The notes beneath the pieces are model-generated. The model saw only the letters and a program-made list of their open reading frames with translations, did not search any database and was not told the DNA's origin. A DNA stretch of 64,000 nt, from positions 248,001 through 312,000 of the forward strand of contig NZ_JACHCC010000005.1 of the NCBI RefSeq assembly GCF_014207135.1, given 5' to 3'. Position numbers and translations under genes: made by a program. The DNA comes from Pedobacter cryoconitis (GTDB lineage Bacteria; Bacteroidota; Bacteroidia; Sphingobacteriales; Sphingobacteriaceae). How positions within the stretch are numbered: position 1 is the stretch's first letter; each line of letters starts with the position of its first letter. Shown piece by piece: positions 51,866-61,068 of the stretch.

Positions 51866-53005
51866 ATGAATTCACCATTAAATCAGGATACAAAAAAAAT
51901 CCGCCTGCTTTCTCTCGATGTATTTCGCGGAGTTACTGTCGCAGCAATGATATTAGTTAATAACCCTGGTGACTGGGGACACATCTATGCGCCGCTGGAA
52001 CATGCGACATGGAATGGCTGTACCCCTACCGACCTGATTTTCCCGTTTTTCCTGTTTATTGTTGGTGTATCCATTGTGTTTGCCATGGAAACCCAGAAGG
52101 CAGACCCCGCCAATCATCGCAAAATGATTTTAGGTGCATTACGCCGGGGGATACTCCTGATCCTGATCGGATGGTCCATCAATCTTTTTTACAAACATAG
52201 TTTAACCCATCTCCGGTTTCCCGGAGTTCTTCCCCGGATTGGCCTGGTCTATTTTATTTGCAGTCTGATCTATATTAAAACCAACGCGAAATATCGCGAC
52301 TGGATATTTCCATTTGTACTGATTGCATACTATTTAATCATGGTATTGATACCTGTTCCTGGCCAGGGATACGCCACACTCGAACCTGAAACCAATATCG
52401 GGGCATGGTTGGATAGAATTATATTTACCAGCAATCACTTGTATGGAAGAACAAAGACATGGGACCCGGAAGGACTATTGGGTACTTTACCAGCTTTAGG
52501 GACAACCCTTTTTGGGATAATTGTCGGGACTTGCCTTAAAAAAACTGATTATAAAAACAGTGTTAAAATAAAACGGCTTTTCAGTTATGGCGTTGCAGCC
52601 ATTCTGACTGGCTTACTGTGGAATATATTCTTTCCGATCAATAAATCCCTCTGGACAAGTTCTTATGTATTGTACACAGGGGGCCTGGCTACTATCGGTC
52701 TCACTTTTACTTATTGGCTGATTGATATTAAGGGCTATAAAAAACTAGCGTGGCCTTTCGTCGTATTTGGGATGAATGCGATAACTGCCTTTGCACTTTC
52801 CGGTATTTTAATCGGTCTGATTAATTTTATACCCGCTGAGCTAAATGGCAAAACAGTTACTGCCGGTGCATATTTTTACAAAACAACCCTCGTACCTTAT
52901 TTCTCACCCAATGATGCTTCTTTGATCCGGGCTATCATTTATGTACTGATCATTTGGGTCATGATGCTTTACCTTTACCGGAAAAAGATATTTATAAAGG
53001 TTTGA
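51866..53005 (+). CDS. DUF5009/HGSNAT-like membrane acyltransferase
   Basis: A 379-residue protein with ATG at 51866 and about ten membrane helices. It starts with RLLSLDVFRGVTVAAMILVN and has HATWNGCTPTDLIFPFFLFIVG, the hallmark of the heparan-alpha-glucosaminide N-acetyltransferase (NagX/DUF5009) family. Members transfer acetyl groups across the membrane onto aminosugars. The conserved His in EHATW is the likely catalytic residue. It ends at a strong terminator shared with the convergent ribB. Confidence 0.82.
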   Translation: MNSPLNQDTKKIRLLSLDVFRGVTVAAMILVNNPGDWGHIYAPLEHATWNGCTPTDLIFPFFLFIVGVSIVFAMETQKADPANHRKMILGALRRGILLILIGWSINLFYKHSLTHLRFPGVLPRIGLVYFICSLIYIKTNAKYRDWIFPFVLIAYYLIMVLIPVPGQGYATLEPETNIGAWLDRIIFTSNHLYGRTKTWDPEGLLGTLPALGTTLFGIIVGTCLKKTDYKNSVKIKRLFSYGVAAILTGLLWNIFFPINKSLWTSSYVLYTGGLATIGLTFTYWLIDIKGYKKLAWPFVVFGMNAITAFALSGILIGLINFIPAELNGKTVTAGAYFYKTTLVPYFSPNDASLIRAIIYVLIIWVMMLYLYRKKIFIKV

Positions 53006-53016
53006 TAGTTTTATAA

Positions 53017-53072
53017 AAACAGCTGGCATGAACGCTGGTAAAAAGAGAACTCATGCCAGCTGTTTTTTTTTT
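53017..53072 (+). terminator. Strong Rho-independent terminator
   Basis: A perfect 15-bp stem (53017-53031 with 53051-53065), a 19-base loop and ten T residues after it. It lies 12 bases after the DUF5009 stop and touches the ribB 3' end. Confidence 0.85.
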
Positions 53073-53724
53073 ATAAATTCTTCAGTGCTAATCTATACTG
53101 GAAGATATCTTCTATAGATACAACCGTAGATTCTCTTTTAACTGCAAAAGCCGCAATTTCCGGCAAACGTGCCATTGTTCCGTCTTCATTGGTTAGTTCA
53201 CACAATACCGCTGCTGGTCTTAAGCCGGCCAGGACCATCAGATCGACACTTCCTTCTGTATGCCCGCGTCTTCCGAAAACACCATCTTCATTTGCCCGTA
53301 AAGGGAATACATGTCCTGGTCTGGACAGGTCTGAAGGTTTTGCCTGATCAGAAATTGCTGTTCTGATTGTCTGTATACGGTCCGCTGCCGAAACACCGGT
53401 TGTCACGCCTTCTTTAGCCTCAATTGTTACCGTAAAAGGGGTATGAAATTTACTTGTGTTGACCTGTACCATTGGTTGTAATTCTAATGACTCAACCTTA
53501 GCTGGTTTAAGACAAAGACAGATAATACCACTGCACTCTCTGATCATTAAAGCCATATCAGCTACTGTCATGGTTTCGGCAGGGAAGATTAAATCTCCTT
53601 CATTTTCTCTGCTTTCATCATCAACGACTAATACTCCTTTGCCATTTTTCAGGCAGTCCAGTGCACGCTCAACTCTTTCTTTAAAACCATTTCCGAAACG
53701 GGACAGTTCATAATGATCTTCCAT
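53071..53724 (-). CDS. ribB: 3,4-dihydroxy-2-butanone 4-phosphate synthase
   Basis: A 217-residue protein with ATG at 53724. [16 protein letters not shown] (residues 35-50) is the acidic active-site loop, and [11 protein letters not shown] with [12 protein letters not shown] completes the site. It makes the four-carbon unit of riboflavin from ribulose 5-phosphate. The protein stops after the DHBP domain (no GTP cyclohydrolase II fusion). No FMN riboswitch is visible in the 43-base upstream gap. Confidence 0.93.
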   Translation of the reverse strand: MEDHYELSRFGNGFKERVERALDCLKNGKGVLVVDDESRENEGDLIFPAETMTVADMALMIRECSGIICLCLKPAKVESLELQPMVQVNTSKFHTPFTVTIEAKEGVTTGVSAADRIQTIRTAISDQAKPSDLSRPGHVFPLRANEDGVFGRRGHTEGSVDLMVLAGLRPAAVLCELTNEDGTMARLPEIAAFAVKRESTVVSIEDIFQYRLALKNL

Positions 53725-53767
53725 ATATATAGTTTTTTTGACGCTGCAAAGGTGAATAATTTAACTT

Positions 53768-55084
53768 TCAATTCAAATGCAAAGGAAATAAATCGGCCTG
53801 CACAGCAAGATTAATAGCAACATAAAAAGTAGTCCCTACGTTTAAAGTGCTTTCCACCCATATTCTGCCATGTTGCATGGCTATAAATTCTTTACATAAT
53901 ACTAAACCCAGCCCTACTCCTTTTTCCTGGTTTGTACCATATGTACTTTCCGAATGTAAGGAAAATATACTCTCATACTCTTGCAGCGCAATGCCTATAC
54001 CGGTATCTTTTATCTTTATCCAGCATTCATGACCATGAGTTTCTGAAGAAACAGTGATTTCTCCGCCTGCAGGTGTAAACTTAACTGCATTGTTCACCAG
54101 ATTACGGATAATCAGTTCGAGCATATCGCGGTCCGCAATCACCTGGATATACTTTTCAATCCTGTTACTTAATTTAATTCCTTTCTCTTCCGCAAGACTG
54201 GTTTGCAGGAGCAAAGTCGGTTCAAGTGTTCTCTCCAGCTCAAGACTGATCAGTCTGACTTTCACTCCATCCATCTGGGTTTTGCTCCAGGACAGCAGGT
54301 TAATCAGCATTTGTCCGGTATACTGCGTTTCCTTCAGCAGGCTTGAATTTATGTTTCTTTTTTCACTTTCTTCAATCCCGATTTCCATAGAAATTTCCAG
54401 GAAACTCTGAATAGAATTTAACGGTGATCTCAGATCATGTGCCAGAATAGAGAATAATTTGTTTTTTGACTGGTTGGCCAATTCCAGTTGCTCTGCCCGT
54501 TTTTGCGCCAGCTGTCTTTCGCGGTTATACCTGGAAATGATATTTGTGATGATGAAATAGACAATAATCAGTGTAAAAAAATACACATAGCCAAAATCCA
54601 GATGCCGGCTAAATTCATCTTTATATTTAACAGGGACAAGTTCAGGATGGTAGAACTGAAAAAAAATCAGACTTACAGCAACCATAATATTCACAGCCAT
54701 CCAGATCAAACGCTGGTTCTTAGGCACAATACTCATGACCAGGAAGAAAAAAAGAAGATAGATGATCAGTCCAGGACCATTAATCCCCGAATTATTCAGA
54801 TAAAATGCAATAAAAAGAAGATTACCCAATGTACAAAAAATGGCGACAGCAAGATTGAGCCTGAACTTATACCTTGATAAGTAATAAACAAAACAAGTGG
54901 CCAATACCGCCGGAATAAGCAATAAGGACAGGGTATACAAACCAATGCTGTAATTGAAGAAAATACTACAGGTAAAAAGCAGGATAGTAGAAATGCAGGT
55001 AATATGAAATATGGTAGCCTCCAGCGTATGGGTATCCGGACTGCCAATCAGCTTCTCCCAGAACTGCATTTTTTCTTTCTTCAT
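53768..55084 (-). CDS. Membrane sensor histidine kinase
   Basis: A 438-residue protein with ATG at 55084. Six hydrophobic helices occupy about residues 25-182. A short coiled linker leads to HisKA with H216 in FSILAHDLRSPLNSIQ. The HATPase domain has LVNNAVKFTPAGG, IKDTGIGI and GVGLGLVLCKEF. There is no PAS or haem-binding domain, so it is not a FixL-type oxygen sensor by sequence, although it is divergent from the cbb3 operon. No response regulator is adjacent. Confidence 0.85.
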   Translation of the reverse strand: MKKEKMQFWEKLIGSPDTHTLEATIFHITCISTILLFTCSIFFNYSIGLYTLSLLLIPAVLATCFVYYLSRYKFRLNLAVAIFCTLGNLLFIAFYLNNSGINGPGLIIYLLFFFLVMSIVPKNQRLIWMAVNIMVAVSLIFFQFYHPELVPVKYKDEFSRHLDFGYVYFFTLIIVYFIITNIISRYNRERQLAQKRAEQLELANQSKNKLFSILAHDLRSPLNSIQSFLEISMEIGIEESEKRNINSSLLKETQYTGQMLINLLSWSKTQMDGVKVRLISLELERTLEPTLLLQTSLAEEKGIKLSNRIEKYIQVIADRDMLELIIRNLVNNAVKFTPAGGEITVSSETHGHECWIKIKDTGIGIALQEYESIFSLHSESTYGTNQEKGVGLGLVLCKEFIAMQHGRIWVESTLNVGTTFYVAINLAVQADLFPLHLN

Positions 55085-55214
55085 TTTGTCAGGATGATAG
55101 CCAGAGGCCTGAGCCTCATTAAATGTTCATTTATAGTATAATTATATCTGGTATACGTTAATATTAATACAAGAGTTTTTAATATCAAGAAATAAGACGC
55201 AAATCTATAGAAAT

Positions 55215-55236
55215 AAAAGTGACAAATATCACTTTT
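55215..55236 (+). promoter_or_regulatory. CRP/FNR-type operator upstream of the cco operon
   Basis: AAAAGTGA-CAAATA-TCACTTTT is a perfect 8+6+8 palindrome with the GTGA-N6-TCAC core of CRP/FNR-family sites. It is centred 76 bases before the ccoI ATG. An A/T-rich -7-like TATCATTTT begins at 55249, placing the operator near -35 to -42. Confidence 0.65.
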
Positions 55237-55301
55237 TAAGGTTTCTCATATCATTTTAAAATCAGAGACCGATACCCATTTTTGGCGGAAAGAATTTCAG
55301 C

Positions 55302-57692
55302 ATGAATGGAAAAATAAGACTGATAACAGATACTCATTGTTTTCACTGCGGAGAAGATCTTCCTGACAAACCATATCACTCGGATGACAAAGAGTTTTGC
55401 TGTCTGGGCTGTCAGGGAGTATATCAGCTCCTTTCAACTCATAATCTCTCAAGCTATTATTTATATAATGATGTACCCGGTAGCTCTCAACAGAAAAAAG
55501 TGCAGCGTTTCGATTATCTCGATGAACCGGATATTACTGCCGGACTGGTCGATTATACCGACGATAAAGTTACAGTCATTACCTTATTCATTCCGGTAAT
55601 TCATTGCAGTTCCTGTATCTGGCTGCTGGAACATCTGCATAAAATCACCCCTGCTGTTTCACAGTCAAGGGTAGATTTTCTAAAAAAACAAGTCAGTATT
55701 ACTTTCCGGAACCAGGAAATTTCACTGCGCCAGGTAGTGGAAACCCTGAGTGCCATTGGTTATGAACCCCTGATTAGTTTACAGGATATGATCCAGAAAC
55801 AAAGGTCAGATCATTCTGAGCGTAATCTGCTGACAAAAATTGCAGTTGCTGGTTTCTGCTTTGGTAATGTCATGCTGCTAAGTTTCCCGGATTACTTCGG
55901 ACTCGGCAATTTAGACCAGGAATTCAAAACTTTTTTTGGATGGATTAACCTGGCTTTTTCCATTCCGGTTTTATTATACAGCGCAAGAGACTATTTTATC
56001 TCTGCCTGGAAAAATCTAAAAAACGGGGTACTGAATCTTGATTTTCCATTGGCGCTGGGTATTGCAGTTATGTTTATCCGTTCTGCTTATGAAATTACAA
56101 CTGGCACGGGTGCCGGTTTTGTAGATACCTTATGTTCTCTTGTATTTTTCCTGCTGATTGGTAAATGGATGCAAAAACGCACTTATCATTATCTGTCTTT
56201 TGAACGTGACTTTCGTTCCTATTTTCCCGTAGCAGTCACGCAGCTAAAAAATGGCAAGGAGCAGCCTCTCCCATTGAATGAACTGAAAACTGGCGACCGC
56301 ATCCTGATCCGCAGCTATGAAATTATTCCTGCAGATGCTATTTTACTGAAAGGAGAAGCTAAACTTGATTTCAGTTTTGTCACCGGTGAATCCCTTCCCG
56401 TAGAAAAAGTTCTGGGTGAGATCGTTTATGCCGGAGGAAGGCAGTTAATGGGTGCAATTGAGCTGGAGGTTGTTAAACCTGTATCCCAGAGTTATCTGAC
56501 CAAACTCTGGAATAATGAAGCCTTTTCGGGCCAGAGAGATCCCATTAAGACCTTTAGTGATACGGCTAGTAAATACTTTAGTATTATTCTTGTCGCCGTT
56601 GCGCTGGCCGCCGGTCTGTATTGGCTCAACACCGACACGAACCGGGCAATAGCTTCATTTACTGCAGTTCTGATTATCGCCTGCCCTTGTGCACTCGCAT
56701 TGAGCTCTCCTTTTACCCTGGCTGCAGTCCTGAGTATTTTCGACAAAAATAAATTCTATCTGAAAAGTACGGCAGTCATTGAAGAACTAGCCAGGATCGA
56801 CACGATAGTATTTGATAAAACAGGGACAATTACTAATCCCGAAGCTATAGATTTTGATTTTACCGGTGAATTAAGCGCACAGGAAAAACAATGGGTCAGT
56901 GACCTGGCAAGAAATTCGGGACACCCCTTAAGCCGGGAAATGGTCAAATGGCTAAAGCTCAGCCCAGGATTTCCAGTGGATCATTACAGAGAAAAGGTGG
57001 GCCGCGGAATCAGCGGTTTTGTAGATGGACACGAACTGAAATTAGGAAGTGCTGCCCATCTGGGATTAGATCTGCAGGATAAAGGAAGTCTGGTCCATAT
57101 CTTAATAGATGGTCATTACCGTGGTTATTTCCTTTCCGGGCAGCGCTGGCGGAAAGGCTTTAAAGAACTTGCTTTAAAACTGGACCGGCAGAATGATCTT
57201 CATTTATTATCTGGTGACCAGGACCACGACCGAAAACTCCTTACCCCATTTTTTCCAGGAACGCATCAGTTACATTTTGGACAAAGTCCGCAGCAAAAGC
57301 TGGATTATATCCTTCGGCTACAGCAAAACGGAGCCAAAGTGATGATGCTGGGTGACGGACTGAATGATGCCGGAGCTTTGAAACAAAGTAACCTTGGTGT
57401 AGCTGTCACTGATGATATCAATAATTTTTCTCCCGGATGTGATGCCATACTGGATGGTACCGCTTTCAGTAAGCTCCCTCAGTTTATGAAGCAGGCCAAA
57501 GATGCCGTGAAGGTTATTCATATGAGTTTCGTCATCTCACTGATCTATAATGCAGCTGGTTTATTTTTTGCCGTCCAGGGCTTGCTCTCTCCTTTGATCG
57601 CGGCTATTCTGATGCCCCTGAGCACAGTCACCATCATTTTATTCACCAGTTTAACCGCCCGGTTTTACGCCCGTAAAAACAAGTTATTATGA
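55302..57692 (+). CDS. ccoI: Copper-type P-ATPase CcoI (cbb3 oxidase assembly)
   Basis: A 796-residue protein with ATG at 55302. The N-terminus is a cysteine-rich metal site (C13-F-H-C16, C33-C34-x2-C37) and an HMA-like domain with C102-x2-C105. Eight membrane helices are expected, with the ion-path C461-P462-C463, the phosphorylation motif D505-K-T-G-T and GDGLNDAGAL near 690. The cysteine-rich N-terminus and neighbourhood identify CcoI/FixI, which exports copper for insertion into the cbb3 oxidase. It is the first gene of the operon and overlaps ccoS by 4 bases. Confidence 0.92.
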   Translation: MNGKIRLITDTHCFHCGEDLPDKPYHSDDKEFCCLGCQGVYQLLSTHNLSSYYLYNDVPGSSQQKKVQRFDYLDEPDITAGLVDYTDDKVTVITLFIPVIHCSSCIWLLEHLHKITPAVSQSRVDFLKKQVSITFRNQEISLRQVVETLSAIGYEPLISLQDMIQKQRSDHSERNLLTKIAVAGFCFGNVMLLSFPDYFGLGNLDQEFKTFFGWINLAFSIPVLLYSARDYFISAWKNLKNGVLNLDFPLALGIAVMFIRSAYEITTGTGAGFVDTLCSLVFFLLIGKWMQKRTYHYLSFERDFRSYFPVAVTQLKNGKEQPLPLNELKTGDRILIRSYEIIPADAILLKGEAKLDFSFVTGESLPVEKVLGEIVYAGGRQLMGAIELEVVKPVSQSYLTKLWNNEAFSGQRDPIKTFSDTASKYFSIILVAVALAAGLYWLNTDTNRAIASFTAVLIIACPCALALSSPFTLAAVLSIFDKNKFYLKSTAVIEELARIDTIVFDKTGTITNPEAIDFDFTGELSAQEKQWVSDLARNSGHPLSREMVKWLKLSPGFPVDHYREKVGRGISGFVDGHELKLGSAAHLGLDLQDKGSLVHILIDGHYRGYFLSGQRWRKGFKELALKLDRQNDLHLLSGDQDHDRKLLTPFFPGTHQLHFGQSPQQKLDYILRLQQNGAKVMMLGDGLNDAGALKQSNLGVAVTDDINNFSPGCDAILDGTAFSKLPQFMKQAKDAVKVIHMSFVISLIYNAAGLFFAVQGLLSPLIAAILMPLSTVTIILFTSLTARFYARKNKLL

Positions 57693-57880
57693 ATATGATC
57701 TATATGCTGATTGGCTTCAGCATTTTACTGGCGCTGTTGTTTTTACTTGCCTTTTTCTGGGCAAGCAAATCCGGTCAGCATGATGACCTCTATACTCCTG
57801 GTGTCAGAGTTCTCTTTGAGGAAGAAAAACAGGAAAAGGTTCCTGAAGAAAAAAGTGATGAAGATCATCCCGCGGGATAA
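57689..57880 (+). CDS. ccoS: cbb3 oxidase assembly protein CcoS
   Basis: A 63-residue protein with ATG at 57689, overlapping ccoI by 4 bases. One membrane helix (about 5-26) is followed by FFWASKSGQHDDLYTPGVRVL, split by one residue here, the CcoS pattern, and an acidic tail. It is needed for cofactor insertion into the oxidase. Confidence 0.88.
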   Translation: MNMIYMLIGFSILLALLFLLAFFWASKSGQHDDLYTPGVRVLFEEEKQEKVPEEKSDEDHPAG

Positions 57881-57947
57881 CTCCTGTCACACCAGGGCTT
57901 AGATCAGCAAAGTAATTTTACCCCCATAAACCACACCAATTTTTCTT

Positions 57948-60059
57948 ATGACTGAAAAATTTTACTACGACAACAAAACCGTCAGAAATTTCGCCATTGC
58001 CACCATAGTCTGGGGCATAGTAGGCATGACGGTTGGGCTTTTGATAGCGATGCAGCTATTCAAACCAGCCATGAACCTGGGTTCCCAGTACACCACTTTT
58101 GGCCGGATCAGGCCATTGCATACCAACGCGGTAATTTTTGCCTTTGTAGGTAATGCAATTTTCATGGGTGTTTATTATTCGTTACAAAGGCTACTGAAAG
58201 CCAGAATGTACAGCGATACGCTAAGTAAAATACATTTCTGGGGCTGGCAATTGATCATTGTAGCTACCGCTATTACGCTGCCCTTAGGGTTCACGACTTC
58301 ACATGAGTATGCCGAAATGGAATGGCCGATAGATATTGCCATCACAGTTATCTGGGTAGTGTTCGGGATCAATATGTTCGGTACGATTATTAAAAGACGG
58401 GAAAAACACATGTATGTGGCTATCTGGTTTTATATCGCGACGTTTGTAACAGTAGCCGTTCTGCATATTATCAACTCTTTTGAATTACCTATTTCTGCCT
58501 GGAAAAGTTATTATCTCTATGCAGGTGTTCAAGATGCATTGGTACAGTGGTGGTACGGACATAATGCCGTAGCTTTTTTCCTGACCACACCCTATCTGGG
58601 AATGATGTATTACTTCCTTCCTAAAATGGCTAACCGTCCGGTATATTCCTATAAACTGAGTATCCTGCATTTCTGGTCCCTGATCTTTATCTATATCTGG
58701 GCCGGGCCACACCACCTGTTATATACTTCACTCCCTTCGTGGGCACAATCATTGGGTGTAGCCTTTTCCATTATGCTGATTGCACCAAGCTGGGGTGGTA
58801 TGATTAATGGTTTACTTACCCTGCGCGGTGCATGGGACAAAGTAAGGGAAGACCCGAAACTTAAATTCATGGTTGTAGGTTTGACAGCCTATGGAATGGC
58901 CACCTTTGAAGGCCCTATGCTGGCTTTAAAACAGATTAATGCCATAGCCCATTATACCGACTGGATCATAGCACACGTACACGTAGGTGCATTAGGCTGG
59001 AACGGATTTTTAACTTTCGGTATTCTGTACTGGCTGATCCCAAGAATCTATAATACTAATTTATACTCCAATAAGCTGGCTTCCTTCCATTTCTGGATTG
59101 GTACCCTGGGCATTATATTTTATGCTGTGCCTCTTTATTTCGCCGGATTTACACAAGGCCTAATGTGGAAAGAGTTTACTCCTGAAGGTGTATTAAGGTA
59201 CCCTAATTTCCTGGAAACAGTTATCCAAATCATCCCTATGTATATGATGAGGGCCGTTGGTGGTGCATTATATCTGTCTGGTGTAATCGTCATGACTTAT
59301 AACCTGGTTAAAACCATGAAAGCAGGTAAACTGGTTGCCAATGAAGCTGCCGAGGCCCAGCCCCTACCTAAAGAATACGTTCCGCAGGGCGATGACAGGA
59401 AAGTACACAGAATGCTCGAACGTAAACCAATGGTGTTTATGGTGCTGTCTCTGATTGTGATCCTGATTGGCGGGATGATAGAAATGATGCCAACTTTTAC
59501 CATCAAATCTAATATTCCAACCATAGCCAGTGTCAAACCTTATACACCACTCGAATTACAGGGGCGCGATATCTATATCAGAGAGGGCTGCGTCAATTGC
59601 CACTCACAGATGATCCGTCCGTTCCGTTCCGAAACCGAACGTTATGGTGAATATAGTAAAGCGGGCGAATTTGTTTACGACCATCCGTTTTTATGGGGAT
59701 CAAAAAGGACCGGTCCAGACTTACAACGCGAGGGCGGCAAATACGGTAATGCCTGGCATTACAATCACTTGTATGATCCACAAACGATGTCACCGGGTAG
59801 CATTATGCCTCCTTACGAATGGCTGGTCAACCAGAAACTGGATACAACAAATACACGCGCAAAAATCAATGCCATGCGTACCCTTGGGGTTCCTTACGAA
59901 ACTGGTTACGAGCTTGTGGCCAATGCAGCTCTGGACAAACAAGCCAAAGCAATTGCCGCGGATTTAAAGCAAAATAATATTAAGGTGAAAAGTGATAAGG
60001 AGATCATTGCGATCATCGCTTATCTGCAACGCCTGGGAACAGATATAAAAGCAAAATAA
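57948..60059 (+). CDS. ccoNO: Fused cbb3 cytochrome c oxidase subunits I and II (CcoN-CcoO)
   Basis: A 703-residue protein with ATG at 57948. Residues about 1-460 are CcoN with about 12 membrane helices and the haem/CuB histidines in RPLHTNAV, WWYGHNAVAF, WAGPHHLLY and HVHVGALG. After a linker and a membrane helix (about 490-512), CcoO follows with haem c site C548-V-N-C551-H552 and GSIMPPYEWL, which supplies the axial Met. The fusion is the common Bacteroidota form. The enzyme reduces O2 at low concentration. Confidence 0.95.
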   Translation: MTEKFYYDNKTVRNFAIATIVWGIVGMTVGLLIAMQLFKPAMNLGSQYTTFGRIRPLHTNAVIFAFVGNAIFMGVYYSLQRLLKARMYSDTLSKIHFWGWQLIIVATAITLPLGFTTSHEYAEMEWPIDIAITVIWVVFGINMFGTIIKRREKHMYVAIWFYIATFVTVAVLHIINSFELPISAWKSYYLYAGVQDALVQWWYGHNAVAFFLTTPYLGMMYYFLPKMANRPVYSYKLSILHFWSLIFIYIWAGPHHLLYTSLPSWAQSLGVAFSIMLIAPSWGGMINGLLTLRGAWDKVREDPKLKFMVVGLTAYGMATFEGPMLALKQINAIAHYTDWIIAHVHVGALGWNGFLTFGILYWLIPRIYNTNLYSNKLASFHFWIGTLGIIFYAVPLYFAGFTQGLMWKEFTPEGVLRYPNFLETVIQIIPMYMMRAVGGALYLSGVIVMTYNLVKTMKAGKLVANEAAEAQPLPKEYVPQGDDRKVHRMLERKPMVFMVLSLIVILIGGMIEMMPTFTIKSNIPTIASVKPYTPLELQGRDIYIREGCVNCHSQMIRPFRSETERYGEYSKAGEFVYDHPFLWGSKRTGPDLQREGGKYGNAWHYNHLYDPQTMSPGSIMPPYEWLVNQKLDTTNTRAKINAMRTLGVPYETGYELVANAALDKQAKAIAADLKQNNIKVKSDKEIIAIIAYLQRLGTDIKAK

Positions 60060-60066
60060 CGCAAAT

Positions 60067-60246
60067 ATGTTTAAGCAATTTTTAGATAAGGTTGACGGGA
60101 ACCAAGGGTATCTGCTCAGCTCACTCGGCATCTTCATGCTATTCTTTTTACTGGTAGGAATATTATTACTGACCATGAAAAAGGACGAAATAAAATATAT
60201 GAGCGAACTCCCTTTAAAAGACGATCAGGATGAAAGAGATAATTAA
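60067..60246 (+). CDS. ccoQ: Small cbb3 oxidase subunit (CcoQ-like)
   Basis: A 59-residue frame with ATG at 60067, 7 bases after ccoNO. It has a short polar N-terminus (MFKQFLDKVDGNQGYLLSSL), one membrane helix (about 21-37, IFMLFFLLVGILLLTM) and an acidic C-terminus. Size, topology and position between ccoNO and ccoP fit CcoQ/FixQ, though the sequence itself is not diagnostic. It overlaps ccoP by 17 bases. Confidence 0.75.
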   Translation: MFKQFLDKVDGNQGYLLSSLGIFMLFFLLVGILLLTMKKDEIKYMSELPLKDDQDERDN

Positions 60247-61066
60247 CAGCAGCTGGTCAACAGGAAGTTTATCAGCAGATATCGTCATCGGCCTGATGCT
60301 GGTGACGGCAATTATGATCCTTTGCGTGGCTATCCTGATGATGAAGGTGATCCGGTTTTATGTACAGGAATCTATTAACCCTACTCCTTTTGCGACTCCC
60401 GAAGAAAGGGAAAGGAAAAGACTGGAACAAGAGGCTAAACTGGAGATAGAAAAACAAAAACCTTCTATCTGGACCAGGATCATGCAGCTGAAACCATTGG
60501 AGGAAGAGAAAAACCTGGTCATGGAGCACAAATTTGATGGGATCGCAGAACTCAATAATCCTACGCCTGCCTGGTTTATGGTGCTTTTTTACGGTACGAT
60601 CATCTTTGCAGTTTGTTATTTACTGAACTATGAAGTCCTTGGCTTTGGTAAATCACAGGAACAGGAATATAGTACCGAAATAGAGCAGGCAGCTGAGGCA
60701 AAAATAGCATTCCTTGCAAATCCTAAGAATTCGGCCAGTGCAGTGAATGAAAATAATATTGTGCAAAGTAAAGATGATGCGGTTATTAAAAGTGGTGCGG
60801 CATTGTTTGCCAACCGTTGTACACCTTGTCACGGGGAACATGCCGAAGGGATTGTGGGACCAAATCTGACCGATGAATACTGGTTACATGGCGGAAGCAT
60901 AAAAGATGTCTTCAAAACTATCAAATATGGAGTTCCCGAAAAAGGCATGATCTCCTGGGAGAAATCACTCAGCGCACAACAAATATCAGATTTAGCGAAT
61001 TATGTACTGTCATTACAGGGAACAAAACCTGCAGGTGCCAAAGCCCCACAGGGTAAAAAAGAATAA
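60230..61066 (+). CDS. ccoP: cbb3 oxidase subunit III CcoP (monohaem)
   Basis: A 278-residue protein with ATG at 60230. Two membrane helices (about 19-41 and 104-122) flank a charged cytoplasmic loop that includes the FixP_N-like NNPTPAWF. The periplasmic domain has one haem c motif, C197-T-P-C200-H201, and MISWEK with the axial Met. Proteobacterial CcoP has two haems, so this is the shorter electron-entry form. It precedes ccoG by 2 bases. Confidence 0.9.
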   Translation: MKEIINSSWSTGSLSADIVIGLMLVTAIMILCVAILMMKVIRFYVQESINPTPFATPEERERKRLEQEAKLEIEKQKPSIWTRIMQLKPLEEEKNLVMEHKFDGIAELNNPTPAWFMVLFYGTIIFAVCYLLNYEVLGFGKSQEQEYSTEIEQAAEAKIAFLANPKNSASAVNENNIVQSKDDAVIKSGAALFANRCTPCHGEHAEGIVGPNLTDEYWLHGGSIKDVFKTIKYGVPEKGMISWEKSLSAQQISDLANYVLSLQGTKPAGAKAPQGKKE

Positions 61067-61068
61067 GT

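Noticed and set aside
53725-53767. FMN riboswitch before ribB
   Set aside because: The gap to the next gene is only 43 bases and none of the conserved RFN segments is present; only a near-match to the -7 motif (CACCTTTG) is seen.
53768-57692. Histidine kinase as an oxygen-sensing FixL for the divergent cbb3 operon
   Set aside because: It has only membrane helices as sensor, no PAS or haem-binding domain, and no FixJ-type regulator nearby.
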